A program made the position numbers and the translations under genes. Shown piece after piece: positions 59,667 through 64,000 of a stretch of DNA of 64,000 nucleotides. The notes below the pieces were generated by a model that was given only the letters and a program-made list of their open reading frames with translations, was not told the origin of the DNA and searched no databases. Position 1 is the first letter of the stretch, and each line of letters starts with the position of its first letter. The DNA lies in contig NZ_BNAS01000001.1 of assembly GCF_014653785.1 (NCBI RefSeq), positions 479,889 to 543,888 of the forward strand, read 5' to 3'. Source of the stretch: Promicromonospora soli. GTDB lineage: Bacteria > Actinomycetota > Actinomycetes > Actinomycetales > Cellulomonadaceae.

Positions 59667-60284
59667 CTAGTTCTGGGCCGCGTGCAGCCCGGCCCCGGCC
59701 ACGGCCCGCGCCTCGGCCCGCTCCACGAGGGAGGCGACGACGGCGGCGAGCGGCACCAGCACCAGGTTGCCCAGCAGCATGGTGCGCAGGAACGGCAGCC
59801 CCGCCACGTAGCTCGCGAGCAGCCCGTCCAAGGTCGTCGGGTACATCCCGTCCATCAGCCACACGCCGAAGTTGGTCCAGGCGAAGAACCACAGCGAGCC
59901 GCCCACACCCACGCCGAACGCTGCCGCGTACCGGGCCGGTCCCGTGAGGTGCCGGGCGAAGATCGCGCCGACGCCCACCACGGCCCACGCCGACCAGGTG
60001 AACCACATGATCTGCGTGTTGCCGAGTACCGCGTCGCTCACGGCGACCACGACGAACGGCACCACCGCCGCCCACCGGTTGCGCAGCAGGAGCACCGCGA
60101 GGAACGTCGCCGCGGTGGCGATCTCGAGGTTCGGTGGTGCACCCAGGCCGGGGGCGACCAGGCGCCAGACCACTGCGGCGGTGAGCACCAGCACCACGGT
60201 CGCGGGCCGCCACCAGCGGTGGGCGAGCTCCCGGACCGTCAGGTCACGCCGGCCGGCCGGCGTCAGTACGTCTCGATCGTCCAC
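59667..60284 (-). CDS. DUF6580-type membrane protein (ECF S-component-like)
   Basis: 205 residues with about five or six hydrophobic segments (ATVVLVLTAAVVWRLVAP, ATAATFLAVLLLR, WAAVVPFVVVAVSDAVLG, AVVGVGAIFARHL, a WFFAWTNFGVWL segment, and a final one). The AAPNLEIATAATF-like and SDAVLGNTQIMWFTWSAW blocks match DUF6580 proteins, thought to be substrate-binding S components of ECF-type vitamin transporters. It overlaps the DUF4430 lipoprotein gene by 22 nt, so the two are coupled. ECF ATPase and T subunits are not in the window. Confidence 0.8.
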   Translation of the reverse strand: MDDRDVLTPAGRRDLTVRELAHRWWRPATVVLVLTAAVVWRLVAPGLGAPPNLEIATAATFLAVLLLRNRWAAVVPFVVVAVSDAVLGNTQIMWFTWSAWAVVGVGAIFARHLTGPARYAAAFGVGVGGSLWFFAWTNFGVWLMDGMYPTTLDGLLASYVAGLPFLRTMLLGNLVLVPLAAVVASLVERAEARAVAGAGLHAAQN

Positions 60285-60691
60285 GTGATCTCCTGGCCGT
60301 TCTCGGTCTCCAGCGTTCCCGCGCCGACCTGCGCGGGCTCGCCGTCCACGGACAGCGACCAGAACTCGCTCTTGGCGTCGTCGGCCACGCGACCGCCGAT
60401 CGCGGTGACGAACGCGCTCTCGCCCTCACCCGTTACTTCGGCGGACGGGTCCGCCTCAAGAAGGAGCTCAAGGGCGGTCGCCCCGGTCCGGCCCGCGTAG
60501 CTGAAGGTCTCCGCCCCCGCGGACGGCGACGCACTGCTGGAGGCGGCGTCCGACGGCGCGCTCGCCGTCGCCGAGGTTGTCGTCTCCGGCGCAGCGGCCG
60601 AGCCGCCGCAGCCCGCGAGCAGGCCGGTCATCAAGAGGGCGGCAGCAGCCGCGACAGCCGCCCGGAGCGGGCGGCGAGAGATCGTGTTCAC
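60263..60691 (-). CDS. DUF4430-domain lipoprotein
   Basis: 142 residues. Lipobox LAGC at about 24-27, then a Ser/Ala/Pro-rich tether. The C-terminal ~75 residues (ATALELLLEADPSAEVTGEGES in part, then FWSLSVDGEPAQVGAGTLE and GQEITWTIE) match DUF4430, the domain also found at the C-terminus of the vitamin B12 carriers transcobalamin and intrinsic factor. Together with the S-component-like protein it looks like a surface-capture and membrane-uptake pair for a cobalamin-like ligand. Confidence 0.85.
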   Translation of the reverse strand: MNTISRRPLRAAVAAAAALLMTGLLAGCGGSAAAPETTTSATASAPSDAASSSASPSAGAETFSYAGRTGATALELLLEADPSAEVTGEGESAFVTAIGGRVADDAKSEFWSLSVDGEPAQVGAGTLETENGQEITWTIETY

Positions 60692-60753
60692 ACCGCGAGT
60701 CTAGGTCGGCGCCCGCCGTGCGGCGTGGCCGTCTCAGGCGTCGGGCCTCTGGG

Positions 60754-61203
60754 TCACCAGCTCGATGTGCGGGTTCCGTCATCGCGGTGCGCGAGCGTGG
60801 CGAGCGCGTCCTTCCAGTACCCCTCGGCAGCGACCGCGTGCCGCTCGGTGTCGATGTTCTCCTCGACCACGGTGACGAGCGTGCCGCCGTCATCGGGCTC
60901 GAGCATGATGCGGATCTCGTGGTAGTTCTCGGGGACGTCCGCGTGACCGTTCAGCGGCGCGAAGTGCGTGAAGTGCAGCAGCCGAGGCCGCTCGACCGCG
61001 ATGATCTGGCCCTTGTCGGCGAACACACGGCCGAAGAAGTGCCCCTCGAACGTGATCGGGCTGCCCGGCTGGAAGTCCGTCTCGATATTGGCGCCCAGCA
61101 CCCACCGCGCCGCGGGGTGCGTGAGCTCGGCCCACACCCGCTCGGGCGGCTCGGCGATGTGCGTCGTCGCGGTGACTGTGTGGCGCGTGGCGTCGGTGCT
61201 CAT
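60754..61203 (-). CDS. SRPBCC/AHSA1-like ligand-binding protein
   Basis: 149 residues, one START-like domain: HTVTATTHIAEPPERVWAELTHP at the start, GSPITFEGHFFGRVFADKG in the middle and TVVEENIDTERHAV near the end. These proteins bind hydrophobic ligands or act as small-molecule hydrolases or cyclases; no function can be assigned. ATG follows GAAGGGTAGCG. It sits alone between the DUF4430 gene and parE, all on the minus strand. Confidence 0.87.
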   Translation of the reverse strand: MSTDATRHTVTATTHIAEPPERVWAELTHPAARWVLGANIETDFQPGSPITFEGHFFGRVFADKGQIIAVERPRLLHFTHFAPLNGHADVPENYHEIRIMLEPDDGGTLVTVVEENIDTERHAVAAEGYWKDALATLAHRDDGTRTSSW

Positions 61204-61386
61204 CGCTACCCTTCGTGGTGTTCTCCGACACGACCGTACCCGGCGATGGCCGTGCTCACTCGCGGCACGGCCGACCTCAGCGCTGGCCGCGCACGACTCA
61301 GACGCGGATCCCGTGGACGCCTGAGCCTGCGGTTCGCTCCCGCGGCCCGCCTCGTCCCTCGGCGGACCGCTTCCCTCACCTCCGGC

Positions 61387-63510
61387 TCAGACGTCGATGC
61401 GCGACCGGTCCAGCTCGGCCGCCCCGGCAATGAGGAACTCCTTGCGGGGGGCCACGTCGGTGCCCATCAGCAGCTCGAACGCCCGCTCGGCGGCCTCGGC
61501 GTGCTCCGCCGTGACGCGGCGCAGCGTGCGGTACCGCGGGTCCATGGTGGTCTCCGCGAGCTGGTCGGCGTCCATCTCGCCCAGACCCTTGTACCGCTGG
61601 ATGTCCGGCTTGTAGCGGCGCCCGGCCCTGTCGAGCTTCTTGAGCGTGGTCCCCAGCTCGGCCTCCGAGTACGTGTAGATGTACTCGTTCTTGCGCCGGC
61701 CGTTGCCGATCACCTCGACCCGGTGCAGCGGCGGGACCGCGGCGTACACGCGCCCGGCCTCCACCATCGGCTTCATGTACCGGTAGAAGAGGGTCAGCAG
61801 GAGCGTGCGGATGTGCGCGCCGTCCACGTCGGCGTCGGTCATCATGATGATCTTGCCGTAGCGGGCAGCCTCGACCTCGAAGGAGCGGCCGGAGCCCGCG
61901 CCGAGCACCTGGATGATCGCCGCACACTCCGCGTTGCGCAGCATGTCGCTGATCGACGCCTTCTGGACGTTCAGGATCTTGCCGCGGATCGGCAGCAGCG
62001 CCTGGAAGTCGCTGGAGCGCGCGAGCTTGGCCGTGCCGAGCGCGCTGTCGCCCTCGACGATGAACAGCTCGGAACGGTCCACGTCGTTCGAGCGGCAGTC
62101 AGCCAGCTTGGCAGGCAGCGACGAGGTCTCCAGCGCGTTCTTGCGGCGCGAGATCTCCTTCTGCTTGCGGGCGGTGATGCGCGCACGCATCTCGGCGACG
62201 ACCTTGTCGAGCAGCAGCGAGGCCTGCGTCTTCTCGTCCCGCTTGGCCGAGGTCAGGCGGGCCTGGATCTCCTTCTCGACCACGCGGGAGACGATCAGGC
62301 GCACCGGGCCGGTGCCCAGCACCTCCTTGGTCTGCCCCTCGAACTGCGGCTCGGACAGACGCACCGTGACCACGGCGGTGAGGCCGGCGAGCACGTCGTC
62401 CTTCTCGATGCGCTCGGCGCCGTCCTTGGTGGAGACCTTCAGCTTGCGGGCGTTGGTCTCCACACCCTTGCGGATCACCTTGAGCAGGCCCTGCTCGAAC
62501 CCCGTCAGGTGCGTACCGCCCTTGGGCGTCGAGATGATGTTGACGAACGAGCGCACCTCGGTGTCGTAGCCCGTCCCCCAGCGCAGCGCGATGTCCACCT
62601 CGCACTCCCGCTGCACCTCGCGCGGCGACATGTGGCCACGCTCGTCCAGCACCGGGACCGTCTCCGTGAAGTTGCCCGAGCCCTGCAGGACCCAGGTCGC
62701 CGTGACCGGTGAGTCGGGGGCCAGGAACTCGACGAAGTCGGCGGCGCCGCCGGTGTGCTTGAAGACCTCCTCGTGCGGGCCGTTCTCGCCGGGTGTGCCC
62801 GGGAGACCGCGCTCGTCACGCACCAGGATCTCGAGGCCCGGCACCAGGAACGTGGTCTGCCGCACGCGGGTGACCAGCTCGTCGTAGCTGAACACCGCGG
62901 ACTTGGGGAAGATCTGCCGGTCGGCCCAGTAGCGCACGCGCGTGCCCGTGCGGCCGCGCGGCACCTTGCCGACCACAGCGAGCTCGGAGTGGTCCACGAA
63001 GGGGTGGAACGCCGAGTCCGGGCTGGGTCCGGACGCCGGGTCGGAGAACGTGCCCGGCTCGCCGCGGTGGAACGTCATGCGGTGCGTCTTGCCGCCGCGG
63101 TCCACCTCGACGTCGAGACGCGCGGACAGCGCGTTCACCACGGAGGCGCCCACGCCGTGCAGACCGCCGGACGCCTGGTAGGAGCCGCCGCCGAACTTAC
63201 CGCCCGCGTGCAGCTTGGTGTAGACCACCTCGACGCCGCTCAGGCCGGTCTTCGGCTCGATGTCGACCGGGATGCCGCGGCCGTCGTCGGTCACCGTCAC
63301 GGACGTGTCGGCGTGCAGCACGACGCCGATCTTCGTGGCGTGGCCACCCAGGGCCTCGTCCACGGAGTTGTCGATGACTTCCCAGAGGCAGTGCATCAGG
63401 CCACGGGAGTCGGTGGTCCCGATGTACATACCGGGACGCTTGCGAACCGCCTCGAGACCCTCGAGGACGGACAGGTGGCGAGCGGTGTACGACTCGGACG
63501 TTGCGGTCAC
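61387..63510 (-). CDS. parE: DNA topoisomerase IV / gyrase-type subunit B
   Basis: 707 residues, full-length type IIA topoisomerase B subunit. The GHKL ATPase shows EVIDNSVDEALGGHA, DDGRGIPVDI and GGLHGVGASVVNALS. The transducer domain has GGTHLTGFEQGL, and the TOPRIM domain has ELFIVEGDSALGTAK and MTDADVDGAHI. The C-terminus has RYKGLGEMDADQL. It lacks the insertion and exact spacing I would expect for the main GyrB, and the neighbouring zinc-ribbon gene fits the actinobacterial parE neighbourhood. The GTG start has no strong ribosome site. The A subunit (parC) is not in the window. Confidence 0.9.
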   Translation of the reverse strand: MTATSESYTARHLSVLEGLEAVRKRPGMYIGTTDSRGLMHCLWEVIDNSVDEALGGHATKIGVVLHADTSVTVTDDGRGIPVDIEPKTGLSGVEVVYTKLHAGGKFGGGSYQASGGLHGVGASVVNALSARLDVEVDRGGKTHRMTFHRGEPGTFSDPASGPSPDSAFHPFVDHSELAVVGKVPRGRTGTRVRYWADRQIFPKSAVFSYDELVTRVRQTTFLVPGLEILVRDERGLPGTPGENGPHEEVFKHTGGAADFVEFLAPDSPVTATWVLQGSGNFTETVPVLDERGHMSPREVQRECEVDIALRWGTGYDTEVRSFVNIISTPKGGTHLTGFEQGLLKVIRKGVETNARKLKVSTKDGAERIEKDDVLAGLTAVVTVRLSEPQFEGQTKEVLGTGPVRLIVSRVVEKEIQARLTSAKRDEKTQASLLLDKVVAEMRARITARKQKEISRRKNALETSSLPAKLADCRSNDVDRSELFIVEGDSALGTAKLARSSDFQALLPIRGKILNVQKASISDMLRNAECAAIIQVLGAGSGRSFEVEAARYGKIIMMTDADVDGAHIRTLLLTLFYRYMKPMVEAGRVYAAVPPLHRVEVIGNGRRKNEYIYTYSEAELGTTLKKLDRAGRRYKPDIQRYKGLGEMDADQLAETTMDPRYRTLRRVTAEHAEAAERAFELLMGTDVAPRKEFLIAGAAELDRSRIDV

Positions 63511-63721
63511 GGCGACAGCGTAGACGAGGACACCGACAACCTCGGTGAGGCGCTCCCCGGCGGACGGTGTGACATCGGAGATTCACCCCATGGCGGAAAT
63601 TACCCTTTCAGCGCAATTGGGGGCGGATGGGACCCAAGACTGTGACTCACACCGCTATGCTCGCAGCGAACCGGCCACCCGGGCTGGCATGAACCGCGCG
63701 AGCAAATGGTTGGATGGAGAC

Positions 63722-63928
63722 GTGACGACCTTGACGACCGAACCGCTCACCGCCCTCGACCGCTGCGACCGCTGCGGCGCGCAGGCCTACGTGCGCGTCG
63801 TTCTGCCCGTGGGCGAGCTGCTCTTCTGCGGCCACCACGCACGCGCACACGCGTCCGCTTATGTGGACGTCGCCTCCCATGTCCAGGACGAGACCGACCG
63901 GCTCCACGCGGAGCACGGCCAGGCCTGA
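63722..63928 (+). CDS. Small zinc-ribbon protein (DUF7455-like)
   Basis: 68 residues. RCDRCGAQAYVRV and LLFCGHHARAH provide four potential zinc ligands (C-x2-C and C-x-H-H). The rest is helical and acidic. Proteins of this size and motif are conserved next to parE and the principal sigma factor gene in many actinobacteria. GTG 63722 follows GGAGAC; ATG 63690 is an alternative start. The gene is divergent from parE over a 211-bp spacer in which TATGCT (63656-63661) could be a -10 box. Confidence 0.8.
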   Translation: MTTLTTEPLTALDRCDRCGAQAYVRVVLPVGELLFCGHHARAHASAYVDVASHVQDETDRLHAEHGQA

Positions 63929-63978
63929 GCTCCAGGCCGGAAATCCACGGGACCTAGACCTAGATCCAAGACGGCGGT

Positions 63979-64000
63979 GGGTCACCTCGCGAGGTGACCC
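63979..64000. terminator. Perfect 22-bp palindrome at the right edge
   Basis: GGGTCACCTCG followed directly by its complement CGAGGTGACCC forms a loop-poor 11-bp stem. It lies 51 nt after the zinc-ribbon gene, where a terminator is expected. Any U tract is beyond the window. Confidence 0.6.

Noticed and set aside
60577..62712. 711-codon plus-strand ORF opposite parE and the SRPBCC gene
   Set aside because: It crosses two well-defined minus-strand genes and has only antisense-type composition.

Overview
The window comes from a very GC-rich, densely packed genome with strong G/C preference at third codon positions. It is almost certainly an actinomycete, and the gene set fits the order Micrococcales (a Cellulomonadaceae/Promicromonosporaceae-like soil or plant-associated saprophyte). 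Supporting signs are the actinobacterial-type EF-G2, a LAXTG (sortase E) cell-wall anchor, many sugar ABC transporters that lack their own ATPase, and the pairing of a ParE-type topoisomerase gene with a small zinc-ribbon gene. I see no rRNA, tRNA, CRISPR array, phage or insertion sequence.

Layout. 1-2338: start of a sugar permease gene with tandem LacI-type operators, then a secreted gamma-glutamyltransferase. 2577-7435: a membrane protein, a RibD-like reductase, EF-G2 and a DapA-like aldolase. 7514-15392: an operon of two Gfo/Idh/MocA dehydrogenases plus a binding protein and two permeases, facing its own LacI regulator across two identical operators, then an MFS exporter. 15419-19435: a two-HTH MarR-type regulator facing a DUF4097 protein and an alpha/beta hydrolase, then a flavoprotein. 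19562-29510: a complete non-phosphorylating L-fucose pathway: FucD and a GntR regulator on the plus strand; an RbsABC-type transporter and a mutarotase/hydrolase/aldo-keto reductase/SDR/lactonase operon on the minus strand. The same 10-bp site lies at all three promoters.

29723-36252: two near-identical two-domain ABM-like proteins flank an HtrA-like protease, a VanY-type peptidase, an NTF2-like secreted protein and an OmpR-type two-component system. 36278-43760: a minus-strand operon for an unknown glycoside: ABC importer, ROK repressor, pyranose-oxidase-like flavoprotein, nucleoside deaminase and TIM-barrel isomerase. This is the best candidate for an undescribed catabolic system. 43966-45681: IlvD. 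45686-50689: a surface locus with three DUF3494 (ice-binding) domains in two proteins, two small secreted partners and one LAXTG-anchored protein. 50796-56443: small membrane protein, lipid kinase, cupin, lipase maturation factor, CrtA-like protein and GH13 alpha-glucosidase. 56562-61203: coiled-coil protein, secreted lipase, a DUF6580/DUF4430 pair that looks like a vitamin uptake module, and an SRPBCC protein, with repeat-rich intergenic DNA. 61387-63928: ParE and the zinc-ribbon protein.

Many operons are translationally coupled through 4-nt ATGA overlaps. The intergenic DNA is unusually rich in structured repeats: two copies of a 25-bp-stem palindrome with a 19-nt loop, another 23-bp hairpin, and degenerate 29-42 bp periodic repeats.
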